Notes: generated from the sequence alone by a model not told the origin. Counted from the stretch's first letter, positions 1 through 6,220 are shown. The stretch is DNA of 8,506 nt from an uncultured Bacilli bacterium (GCA_944332375.1 CALVJU010000107.1:1-8506), one strand, 5' to 3'. A program made the numbers and translations.

Positions 1-31
1 TCAGCATACATTTTTCTCACAAATTATTGTT

Positions 32-112
32 TAGGAGGAGGGCGGCACATTCTCCCTCATCTCTTTTGACCCAAAGGGTGTGTGGACGTGCCGAAATTGT
101 CCACCTCTCCTA
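32..112 (-). ncRNA. Candidate structured RNA with a kissing-loop four-way junction
   Basis: No RNA family was recognised, but the fold is unusually complete. Seen directly: outer helix A pairs 32-37 with 107-112. Helix E pairs 38-42 with 54-58, directly abutting A. Helix D pairs 69-72 with 76-79 around an AAA loop. Helix C pairs 82-87 with 99-104. The 11-nt loops of E (43-53) and C (88-98) are complementary over 6 bp (43-48 CGGCAC with 88-93 GTGCCG), giving a kissing contact. That is 27 Watson-Crick pairs within 81 nt. All pairs work on either strand. The minus strand is preferred because a TATACT -10 box at 118-123 would place the start at about 111-113, on the edge of helix A. It could be a riboswitch-like leader of a gene beyond position 1 or a free-standing small RNA; the left end of the window hides its downstream context. 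It lacks the conserved cores I know of SRP, TPP, SAM, purine, T-box and 6S RNAs. Confidence 0.55.
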
Positions 113-117
113 CTACA

Positions 118-146
118 AGTATACTACTTTTTCTCCAGCTCAACAA
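118..146 (-). promoter_or_regulatory. Candidate sigma-A promoter for the structured RNA
   Basis: Read on the minus strand, TTGTTG (141-146) is followed by a 17-nt spacer and TATACT (118-123). The predicted start, about 7 nt downstream, falls at 111-113, the outermost pair of the folded element. The -10 lies in the palindrome AGTATACT, so a plus-strand promoter (TTGTCC at 97-102, 17 nt, TATACT at 120-125) is also formally possible. That one would run antisense into ftsW. The minus orientation fits the fold better. Confidence 0.4.
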
Positions 147-155
147 TCATTTTTT

Positions 156-1325
156 CTATTTTAAAGTTGGAATTCTTATTTTTTCTCTCTTTGTCTCAAC
201 ACTAATTCTTTGTACCATGGCAAGAGAAACCATTAAAGAAATGGTAAAAGATCCTCCATAAGATAAGAATGGTAATGGTACTCCGGTTAATGGAATGAGA
301 CCAAATAAGCCACCTAAGTTTAGGAATATATGCATAAAGATATAGACTGCAACTCCTAAACAGATGTATCTTCCTCTTAAGGTAGAAGCTTTACTCGCAA
401 GATTTAAGATACGATATAAGACAACGATATATAATAAGAAAATCACACTACATTTTAAGAATCCTTCTTCTTCGGCAATAATCGCAAAGACACTATCTGT
501 ATGTGGTTCTGGAATATATGAGTATTTCTGTTTACTTTTTCCTGCCCCTACTCCCATTAAACCACCATCGTTAATGGCGATAAATCCATTACAGATTTGA
601 TATCCACCTGTCTCATATTTACTACAGGGATTAAAGTAATCAAATCTACTTTTTTGCGCATCAGATAGAATTTCTCCCGTGATCATGTACTTTCCGACGA
701 GTGCCGTGATAGCAAGTAACAGGACTCCACCAATCGAAATCAATTTCTCTTTTTTTAAGATCGGTCCAAATAAGAACATCACCCCAAAAATAGACAAAAG
801 AATGAAGGTTGTTCCCAAATCTTTTTGCGTAAATACGATGAATGGGATAATAATTCCTACTACGATGATCACAGCAATCATATTCCAATGATTTTTTTTC
901 TTATCGTGGAGTGGATAGTAAAATTTCTCAAATAATAAAGCCATCGTCACGATTAAAATTGGTTTTGCGAATTAACTTGGTTGAATCTGAGTAAATCCTA
1001 AGTCAATCCAGTTACGACTACCACGGTGATCTGTTCCATATAAACTTAAATATCCTAGTAACATAATCACTACAACATATCCAATCAATGCGAGTGGTTT
1101 ATATTTTTTGGTACGAATATTTAAAACAACAATGGTGAGAAACAATCCCACTGCTAACATTGCTAAATGACGATAGAAGTAATAATAAAGTGGAACAGCG
1201 GAAGTCACTGCTTCACTACTAGAGGCGGTTACGATATTTAAAAGCCCGAAGATAAAAAGAAAAATAGTCGCAAATAAAAGTGGCTTATCCATATCGCCGA
1301 TAAATCTTTTTAAACGCAAATCCAT
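156..1325 (-). pseudogene. ftsW: ftsW/spoVE-type SEDS glycosyltransferase, broken by an in-frame TAA
   Basis: SEDS proteins are polytopic membrane enzymes that polymerise lipid II into peptidoglycan glycan strands. The frame runs from ATG at 1325 (AAAAGGA 8 nt upstream; a GTG at 1328 is an alternative) to TAG at 156-158, about 390 codons and the family's normal length. The first 117 codons carry the N-terminal membrane segments and the NWIDLGF-QIQPS motif. TAA follows at 972-974, and the same frame continues FAKPI and on to the usual C-terminus. The conserved QPSE-xAK motif therefore has its Glu codon replaced; GAA to TAA is a single base change (plus-strand C to A at 974). The C-terminal half keeps YIPEPHTD with the presumed catalytic Asp, LIPLTGVPLPFLSYGGS and the remaining helices. 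YIPEPHTD resembles FtsW/SpoVE more than RodA. No ribosome binding site precedes the GTG at 948-950, so a separately translated C-terminal fragment is unlikely. A sequencing error or recent mutation cannot be excluded. Confidence 0.85.
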
Positions 1326-1343
1326 CACCTCTATCCTTTTAAC

Positions 1344-1352
1344 ATTTTACCA
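1344..1352 (-). promoter_or_regulatory. Candidate extended -10 promoter of ftsW
   Basis: On the minus strand TGGTAAAAT is an extended -10 element (TGnTAAAAT). Only a poor -35 match lies 17-18 nt upstream (TAGGAA or TTAGGA, around 1367-1373). The start would be near 1337, leaving a leader of about 12 nt that includes the AAAAGGA ribosome binding site. Confidence 0.35.
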
Positions 1353-1440
1353 TATTTTTGTAGATTTTCCTAAAAATTAGGTATTAATCATAAACAAAAT
1401 GACCTATAGTGAGTAAAATATAGTAAAGGAGGTATGAAAT

Positions 1441-1611
1441 ATGTACTACTATGGCGGTTATCAAGGTTATGGCTGTGGTGCTCCTTATGGTGGAGGATAC
1501 GGTGGCGGTTATGGTACCGGATATGGTGCTGCAATTATACTCGTATTATTTATTTTGCTTGTCATCGTAATTGGTGCTCGTGCCTGTGGATGCGGAAATG
1601 GTCCACGTTAA
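1441..1611 (+). CDS. YjcZ-like Gly/Tyr-rich tiny membrane protein (sporulation-associated family)
   Basis: This 56-residue protein has residues 1-30 made almost entirely of Gly and Tyr (repeated GGGYG/GYG units) and one Cys. A hydrophobic helix follows at 31-45 (AAIILVLFILLVIVIG), then a short tail with two more Cys (ACGCG) and a basic end. The helix resembles the small YjcZ/tiny-transmembrane family of Bacillota, many members of which are linked to sporulation. The Gly-Tyr region resembles spore-coat and assembly peptides. The start is fixed by AAAGGAGG at 1425-1432, 8 nt before ATG 1441. An ATG at 1434 opens a different frame 1 nt after that site, too close for initiation, and gives an implausible Trp/Arg-rich product. 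Nearest neighbours are divergent ftsW and a downstream plus-strand gene. No convincing promoter was found. The exact function is unknown; the family call is by resemblance. Confidence 0.75.
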   Translation: MYYYGGYQGYGCGAPYGGGYGGGYGTGYGAAIILVLFILLVIVIGARACGCGNGPR

Positions 1612-1621
1612 ACGTATAGAT

Positions 1622-1651
1622 AAAAATAGATTGTAAAAGTCTATTTTTTTC
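1622..1651 (+). terminator. A/T-rich hairpin terminator after the YjcZ-like gene
   Basis: AAAAATAGA (1622-1630) pairs with TCTATTTTT (1640-1648) around a 9-nt loop and runs into a T tract to 1650. The stem has only one G-C pair, so it may be weak. It lies 10 nt after the TAA of the YjcZ-like gene and separates it from the next gene. Confidence 0.5.
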
Positions 1652-1654
1652 TCT

Positions 1655-1683
1655 GCATATTTTTCTAAATTTACTCCATACTA
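1655..1683 (+). promoter_or_regulatory. Candidate sigma-G-type (forespore) promoter
   Basis: GCATA (1655-1659), 17 nt, CATACTA (1677-1683) fits the Bacillus sigma-G consensus as I recall it (GHATR, 17-18 nt, CATHHTA). The start would fall near 1690, leaving a leader of about 15 nt ahead of ATG 1705. This is a motif match only. Confidence 0.4.
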
Positions 1684-1704
1684 TTCCAAGAAAGGATGAT
1701 AGTA

Positions 1705-2142
1705 ATGAATGAAAATATAGAACTATTACAGTATATTTACAAAGATGCTTCTATGGCAGTTTATACAATAGAAAATTTATTAAAATATTTAAAAGAAAAA
1801 GGTAATAAAATCAATAAAGTATGTGAAGATATTTTAAAAGGGTATGAGCGATATACAAAGGATACAAAGAAAAGATTAAGTAAATTAAAACAAGATGGGC
1901 TCGAAGAAGGTATGATGGCCAAAATGGGCGCAAAAATGGGAATCAAAAAAGAAGTGATTCATGATAATAGTGATTCTAATATTGCGGATTTATTAATTCG
2001 TGGAATCAGTATGGGAAGCATTGATATGGAAAAGAAAATAGAACGCTACCAAGACAACGTAGAGAAAGACAATTTAAAACTAGCAAAGGATTTTTATCAG
2101 TTTCAACAAGAAAATATAGAAGCGTTAAAAAAATTCTTATGA
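1705..2142 (+). CDS. All-helical 145-residue protein of unknown function
   Basis: I do not recognise a specific family. The protein is soluble, without a signal peptide or membrane segment, and rich in Lys, Glu and Asp. The helices appear to be about 3-31, 35-66, 68-83 (a Met/Gly-rich EEGMMAKMGAKMG stretch), 90-115 and 118-143. The spacing of hydrophobic residues suggests a ferritin-like or coiled-coil four-helix bundle. No ExxH pair or other obvious di-iron ligand set is visible, so an iron-binding role is not supported. The start at ATG 1705 has AAAGGA (1691-1696) 8 nt upstream. An in-frame ATG at 1696 overlaps that site and would add three residues. A sigma-G-like promoter lies just upstream and a YjcZ-like gene precedes it, so a forespore or spore-core role is a tentative inference. 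Confidence 0.7.
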   Translation: MNENIELLQYIYKDASMAVYTIENLLKYLKEKGNKINKVCEDILKGYERYTKDTKKRLSKLKQDGLEEGMMAKMGAKMGIKKEVIHDNSDSNIADLLIRGISMGSIDMEKKIERYQDNVEKDNLKLAKDFYQFQQENIEALKKFL

Positions 2143-2144
2143 CA

Positions 2145-2169
2145 AAAAGTAGACGACGAGTCTACTTTT
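2145..2169. terminator. Bidirectional terminator between convergent genes
   Basis: A perfect 10-bp stem, AAAAGTAGAC (2145-2154) with GTCTACTTTT (2160-2169), encloses the 5-nt loop GACGA. T-rich tracts lie on both sides (TTTTCTTCTT on plus, five T on minus). It starts 3 nt after the plus-strand gene's stop. It contains the TAG stop (2162-2164) and last codons of the minus-strand VanZ-RDD gene, so one hairpin serves both. Confidence 0.8.
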
Positions 2170-3280
2170 CTTCTTCTACTTGAATGGTACTCTGATATTG
2201 ACTATGACTTAATGTTTCATATAACAATGGTTTTTTTGTGAATAAAAAGCGAATTAAGGAATAAAAGTAAAAAATCGCAAAGCTAAAGAACCAACATAAG
2301 CCAAGTGCAAGACGGACGATTGTTCCTAGATTCAAGAAATTACAGAGAAAGACATAGAGAAATAAGAACGCAACAGGAACAAAGAAATAGAACAAGTAAA
2401 ATGTAATTCTTCTTAAAATCCACGCTTTTTTAGAGACTTCTTCTGTTTTGCTAGAAATAATTTGTAAGTGAAAGAACCGTTCTCCAATCGTTTGCCCATT
2501 TAAGCATAGAGGAATAAAAAAGTAATATAGAAGAAACATCAGAAGAAAAGAATAGTTCGAATATCCTATGATCGCATATCCAATGACAAAGAATAAATAA
2601 AGCATAAAATCAAAACAAATGGTGACCATTCTACGTAGTGGAGAGACGTGTAAACCTTGATGATAAGATGCTTGATCAATTTCTTCTCTACTCGGGATAA
2701 TTTTCTGAAAAAATCCGGCAATTCCATATCCAATGAGTCCTCCCAATGTATTCAAGATGAGATCATCGACATCAAATAAGCGATATCCTCGTGGATAAAT
2801 CCCATATAAACCTGTAAGTTGTGTTAGTTCAAAGAACAAAGTCAAAAGAAAAGTATAAAACACTGTTTTTTTCAAGCTACATTGAAAGTAATAGCGTAAA
2901 TAAATACCAAAGGGAACGGTTAGTAAGAGATTGTATAGGACTTGATAAAAATATGGTTCTGTAAATGCTTTCCAGTAAGTACTTGGATCTGTAATACGAA
3001 AAGAAGTATGGGTAATAAAATCTGTGAGAAAAGAAAATGGGACAAGTTGGACTTGTGGTGTAGTCATGTGAGATACTTCTTCAATACTTGGAAGTGGTAG
3101 AATGACTAAGAAATAAGCTGTTAATATATAGAGAATAAAAGAATAGATAATCAACGTACGAAAAGCATGGATTGCTCCATACTTATGGTACTGACTGATC
3201 ATATAAGGGGTTGTAAATAAGAATGCGATCAGTGGGAAGAATAAAAGTGCTGTTTTCATGGCTTCTAAATAACCGGTCAT
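2162..3280 (-). CDS. VanZ-RDD fusion membrane protein
   Basis: This 372-residue polytopic membrane protein has two domains. Residues about 10-190 form a VanZ-like domain, with TAYFLVILPLP near 54-64 and the family-typical FFELTQL...YPRGYRLFDVDDLILNTLGG segment at 149-181. VanZ of vancomycin clusters gives low-level teicoplanin resistance by a mechanism still unclear. Residues about 213-358 form an RDD domain: RRMVTICFD at the first helix, GQTIGERFFHLQII at 262-275 and LLYETLSH near the end. VanZ-RDD fusions are known in Bacillota. The gene follows the Bce-type permease with no gap and has no promoter of its own, so it should be the last gene of the transporter operon. ATG 3280 is chosen because TAGGTGA lies 6 nt upstream; a GTG at 3289 directly after the permease stop would add three residues. 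Domain calls are firm; a resistance role rests on context. Confidence 0.85.
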   Translation of the reverse strand: MTGYLEAMKTALLFFPLIAFLFTTPYMISQYHKYGAIHAFRTLIIYSFILYILTAYFLVILPLPSIEEVSHMTTPQVQLVPFSFLTDFITHTSFRITDPSTYWKAFTEPYFYQVLYNLLLTVPFGIYLRYYFQCSLKKTVFYTFLLTLFFELTQLTGLYGIYPRGYRLFDVDDLILNTLGGLIGYGIAGFFQKIIPSREEIDQASYHQGLHVSPLRRMVTICFDFMLYLFFVIGYAIIGYSNYSFLLMFLLYYFFIPLCLNGQTIGERFFHLQIISSKTEEVSKKAWILRRITFYLFYFFVPVAFLFLYVFLCNFLNLGTIVRLALGLCWFFSFAIFYFYSLIRFLFTKKPLLYETLSHSQYQSTIQVEEEK

Positions 3281-3289
3281 AGTGTTCAC

Positions 3290-5353
3290 CTACTTCTCTT
3301 TTATCATACTTTTACTGCAGAAATATGTAAGAATAAAGTATCCTCCATAAATTGCGATTAAAAATAAAGCTGTCATAATAATCGATGGTAATAATTGTTC
3401 ATCTCCGAATGTTGAAAGAACAATACTTGCGAAGCGAATACCAAAGATGGAATGAATACTTGCGACTAAGAGTGGTAGTAAGAAGAAACATGCGATTTGT
3501 AAGAATAATGCTTTTTTAATCATCGCTTCATCGGTACCAATTCTTCTTAGTATCGCATAACGATCTTTGTTATCAGAACTTTCTGATAATTCCTTCAAAG
3601 CGAGGATTGCAGCACTCGATATCAAGAAGATCATTCCTAAATATAAGCCAATAAAGGTAACCATGGCGCCAAGACCAACACTTGCTTCATAGATTGCTAT
3701 TTTACTTGTCGCACTTAACGTTGTCATTCCTTCGGCATAAGCTGTTTCAGATGGCTCTTGAATGGCTGTTTCAATCTCATACTTGCCCTCTTCTGTGTCG
3801 GCATTATAATTAGCGGAGAAGATTTCTTCCACTAACATGGAATCATCTACCGCATCATCGGGTACTAGATAAATTCCGGTATTAATATGGTTGGAACTCA
3901 TCTCTGTGAATCCTTCTACCACGTGATCGTATTTCGAATGATATGTGTTTCCTTTCAATGTAAGATCCGGTTTGTCTTTTAAGATCTCATCACGTATCGT
4001 TACCATCTGATCAAAGTCTGCGATCACAATATACTCATCATCTTTTAATTCATAAGTAGGACTACCTAATAGTTTTGCCAGTGCATTATATTCACTGATT
4101 GGCATCAATAATTCTTGATAGTCCCAATGAATGGCTGGAAAAGACTGAGAAACATAATCTCTTTTGGTACCAAGTGTTGTTTCATAAGTAACTTCATTAC
4201 TTCCATAGTAGTGAGAAACGACAACGTCTTTGAAATAAGATTCTGGAATATTTAACTTGGCAAGTGTTTCTTGAATTGGAATCAGAGAGTCTTGTTTCTC
4301 TTCTTCGGTATAGACATATTGTTGTTGTTCTGCTGGAATATCATACAAGTTCCACTCTTTATAGGCTTGAAAATCAATTGGAGCAAGTTCTTTTAAGTTT
4401 GCTGTCATCGAGTTTTTCAAAGATAACGCACTGGATAAAATACCAATGGTTAAAAATAACATCAAAGAAATGACTGTCATAGAAAAAACTGTAGTATTGA
4501 CTTTGCTAGCTAATTGTCTTAAGACAAACATATTTAAGTTTCTATAATATAGTGGTTTGATTGATTGAAATAATTTTAATAACATTCCTGATAAAGACCA
4601 GAATAAAGTAAAGGTAGAAATAGCGCCAATCAACATCAATTTTCCAATATCATTTACGGTTAAATTCATTGCTCCAGCAGTAACTTGATAATAACAATAT
4701 CCAAGACTGATACAAGAAGCAAGAAAGAGAAGAACGCAGAGTACTGGATTTTTTAATTTGATTTTTTCTGTCTTTTTATTTGCTTGTAAGAGATCAATCA
4801 ATTTACAACGTCCTACAGAGATGGTATTAAATATCATCACTAATAAATACATAATCCCAAAGTAGATCAGGGTTTTGATCATAGCTTCCTTGGAGAAGAT
4901 AAAAGTGAATTCTGTTAAGTCTGCTTCAAATAAATTGGCGACAAAGACGCTCATCAACTGAGATAATCCAACTCCTAGAAATAGTCCTACTGCCAATGAA
5001 ATTGTTTCAATAAACAAGGTTTCGATCAATAATACTTGGGATATTTTTTGTTTGCTCATTCCCAGTGTCATATAGATGGCGAATTCTTTTTTTCTTCTCT
5101 TCATCAGAAATTGATTCGCATATATAATCAAAAATCCTAAAATAAATGAGACAAAGACACTGACACCAGAGAGCATTGTAATCATCATTTGAATGATTTC
5201 TCTGGTACTAGAAGTGACGTTTAAGAAAACGGTTTGTGTCTCCATAGAATTAAAGATATAGAAAATAGAGACACCTAAAATTAATGTAAAGAAGTAAATT
5301 GCGTAGTCTTTGATACTTTTCTTTAAGTTTTTTAACGATAGTTTAAATAACAT
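3290..5353 (-). CDS. bceB: Bce-type peptide-resistance ABC transporter permease
   Basis: This 687-residue FtsX-superfamily permease has the ten-helix BceB layout. Helices lie at about 17-36, 57-80, 108-139, 160-178, 203-222, 238-260, 288-312, 558-588, 613-640 and 655-679. A large hydrophilic, probably extracellular domain of about 240 residues (313-555) sits between helices 7 and 8. In this family that domain recognises peptide antibiotics or their lipid II-cycle complexes, and the permease also binds the kinase to signal transport activity. FtsX-like segments are visible around MKRRKKEFAIYMTLGMS (84-100) and DRYAILRRIGT (597-607), the cytoplasmic coupling regions. The start overlaps the ATPase gene by 11 bp, indicating coupled translation; the stop abuts the VanZ-RDD gene. 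The symbol marks the family type: the substrate (bacitracin-, nisin-, mersacidin- or defensin-like) cannot be read from sequence. Confidence 0.9.
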   Translation of the reverse strand: MLFKLSLKNLKKSIKDYAIYFFTLILGVSIFYIFNSMETQTVFLNVTSSTREIIQMMITMLSGVSVFVSFILGFLIIYANQFLMKRRKKEFAIYMTLGMSKQKISQVLLIETLFIETISLAVGLFLGVGLSQLMSVFVANLFEADLTEFTFIFSKEAMIKTLIYFGIMYLLVMIFNTISVGRCKLIDLLQANKKTEKIKLKNPVLCVLLFLASCISLGYCYYQVTAGAMNLTVNDIGKLMLIGAISTFTLFWSLSGMLLKLFQSIKPLYYRNLNMFVLRQLASKVNTTVFSMTVISLMLFLTIGILSSALSLKNSMTANLKELAPIDFQAYKEWNLYDIPAEQQQYVYTEEEKQDSLIPIQETLAKLNIPESYFKDVVVSHYYGSNEVTYETTLGTKRDYVSQSFPAIHWDYQELLMPISEYNALAKLLGSPTYELKDDEYIVIADFDQMVTIRDEILKDKPDLTLKGNTYHSKYDHVVEGFTEMSSNHINTGIYLVPDDAVDDSMLVEEIFSANYNADTEEGKYEIETAIQEPSETAYAEGMTTLSATSKIAIYEASVGLGAMVTFIGLYLGMIFLISSAAILALKELSESSDNKDRYAILRRIGTDEAMIKKALFLQIACFFLLPLLVASIHSIFGIRFASIVLSTFGDEQLLPSIIMTALFLIAIYGGYFILTYFCSKSMIKEK

Positions 5354-6110
5354 CGTTCAAGTCACCTCCTAGGAGGGTCACAACATCTATGATTTTATCA
5401 AAGAATTCTTTGCGAGAGTCTTCTCCTCTTTTTAATTCATGGAAGATTTTTCCATCTTTGATAAAGATGACACGGGATGCATAACTCGCTGTAAAGGCAT
5501 CGTGGGTTACCATTAAGATCGTTGCTTGAAAAGATTCATTCAAGTATTCGAAGTTTTCTAGTAACATACGTGCGGATTTACTATCCAAAGCTCCGGTTGG
5601 TTCATCGGCAAGAACAAGGGTGGGATTGGTAATCATTGCTCTTGCAGAAGCAACTCTCTGTTTTTGTCCACCACTCATCTGATACGGATATTTCTTTAAA
5701 ACATCTGTAATATTTAATTTCTTTGCGATTCCTTTTACTTGTTTTTCGATGTCTTTTGCTTTTTTTCCTTGAATAGTGAGTGCAAGTGCGATGTTTTCAT
5801 AAGCGGTTAAAGTATCTAGCAAATTAAAATCCTGAAAGATAAAACCGAGTTCTTCGCGACGGAAACGATTTAAAGCATTTCCTTTTAATTTTGTGATCTC
5901 TTTTCCATTCATATAAATATGACCACTGGTAACACGATCAATGGTAGAAATACAGTTTAAAAGTGTTGTTTTACCACTTCCACTGGCTCCCATAATTGCG
6001 ACAAATTCTTGTTTTTCTACGTCAAAGGAAATATCATCTACTGCTTTGGTTAAGCTTCCTCTATTTCCATAATATTTTTCAATGTGTTCAATTTTTAAAA
6101 CTGGTTCCAT
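5343..6110 (-). CDS. bceA: Bce-type peptide-resistance ABC transporter ATPase
   Basis: This 255-residue cytoplasmic ATPase of the MacB/LolD/BceA class powers the adjacent permease. Visible motifs are Walker A GASGSGKTT (41-49), the Q-loop IFQDFN (Gln 93), signature MSGGQKQR (145-152), Walker B LVLADEPTGALDS (165-177) and the switch His in VTHD (203). All key residues are present, so it should be active. The length is normal for the family, with a roughly 30-residue C-terminal extension after the core (RKEFFDKIIDVVTLLGG). ATG 6110 is preceded by AAAGGGTGA, 4 nt upstream. The gene follows a BceR-type operator and promoter region and overlaps the permease start by 11 bp. The nearby kinase and regulator genes support the Bce assignment over a lipoprotein-release function. 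Confidence 0.92.
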   Translation of the reverse strand: MEPVLKIEHIEKYYGNRGSLTKAVDDISFDVEKQEFVAIMGASGSGKTTLLNCISTIDRVTSGHIYMNGKEITKLKGNALNRFRREELGFIFQDFNLLDTLTAYENIALALTIQGKKAKDIEKQVKGIAKKLNITDVLKKYPYQMSGGQKQRVASARAMITNPTLVLADEPTGALDSKSARMLLENFEYLNESFQATILMVTHDAFTASYASRVIFIKDGKIFHELKRGEDSRKEFFDKIIDVVTLLGGDLNDVI

Positions 6111-6131
6111 AAAATCACCCTTTCCTCTTTC

Positions 6132-6160
6132 AGTATAATTGCTTTTCTTTTATTTTACCA
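6132..6160 (-). promoter_or_regulatory. Candidate promoter of the bceAB-vanZ operon
   Basis: On the minus strand TATACT (6132-6137) is a good -10, with a weak -35 TGGTAA (6155-6160) 17 nt upstream. A weak -35 is usual for activator-dependent promoters. The operator centre would lie about 62 nt upstream of the start. A second candidate -10, TGGTAAAAT at 6152-6160, would put the operator centre near -42. Which is used cannot be decided here. Confidence 0.45.
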
Positions 6161-6179
6161 TTCATTCCTCTAACTTAAT

Positions 6180-6195
6180 CTTACAATTTTGTAAG
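6180..6195. promoter_or_regulatory. BceR-type operator (perfect inverted repeat)
   Basis: CTTACAATTTTGTAAG is a 7-bp perfect inverted repeat with a 2-nt centre. On the minus strand it reads TTACA-AAAT-TGTAA, matching the TnACA-N4-TGTAA motif described for BceR-like regulators. It sits between the kinase terminator and the bceA promoter, where such operators normally lie. No second copy was found ahead of the regulator gene. Confidence 0.8.
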
Positions 6196-6197
6196 AA

Positions 6198-6220
6198 GAA
6201 AAAAGGTAGTATTCCTACCC
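6198..6220 (-). terminator. Terminator after the bceRS operon
   Basis: On the minus strand GGTAG (6215-6219) pairs with CTACC (6205-6209) around a 5-nt loop and is followed by six T (6199-6204). It touches the kinase stop codon at 6220-6222. It would separate bceRS from bceAB, leaving bceAB to its inducible promoter. The short stem could allow some readthrough. Confidence 0.6.

Noticed and set aside
30..115. Known RNA classes (SRP RNA, TPP riboswitch, T-box, SAM, purine riboswitch, 6S)
   Set aside because: The conserved cores are absent. The ACCCTTTG string on the minus strand recalls the TPP riboswitch, but the CTGAGA and GGATAA-type elements are missing. The purine-like kissing loops enclose an extra helix and lack the purine core.
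97..125. Plus-strand promoter TTGTCC-17-TATACT
   Set aside because: It is formally good, but it arises from the palindromic AGTATACT and from bases needed for helix C, and it would transcribe antisense to ftsW with no gene downstream. The minus-strand reading is preferred but not proven.
364..600. Plus-strand ORF opposite ftsW
   Set aside because: It is an antisense shadow of conserved SEDS coding sequence, with no ribosome binding site and no recognisable product.
156..950. Independent gene for the C-terminal part of FtsW starting at GTG 948-950
   Set aside because: There is no ribosome binding site ahead of it, the start falls inside the conserved membrane segment, and the reading frame is continuous with the upstream half across a single TAA.
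1381..1410. Sporulation-type promoter ahead of the YjcZ-like gene (GTATT ... CTATAGT)
   Set aside because: Neither half matches the sigma-G or sigma-E consensus well, and the sigma-A reading (TATTAA-17-TATAGT) has a poor -35.
1434..1619. 61-codon plus-strand ORF
   Set aside because: It is the wrong frame over the YjcZ-like gene: its ATG is 1 nt from the ribosome binding site and the product is an implausible Trp/Arg/Cys-rich chain.
1696..1704. ATG 1696 as start of the 145-residue helical protein
   Set aside because: It overlaps the only ribosome binding site (AAAGGA, 1691-1696); ATG 1705 has normal 8-nt spacing.
4264..4473. Plus-strand ORF opposite the permease gene
   Set aside because: It is an antisense shadow; the sense strand encodes the extracellular domain of BceB.
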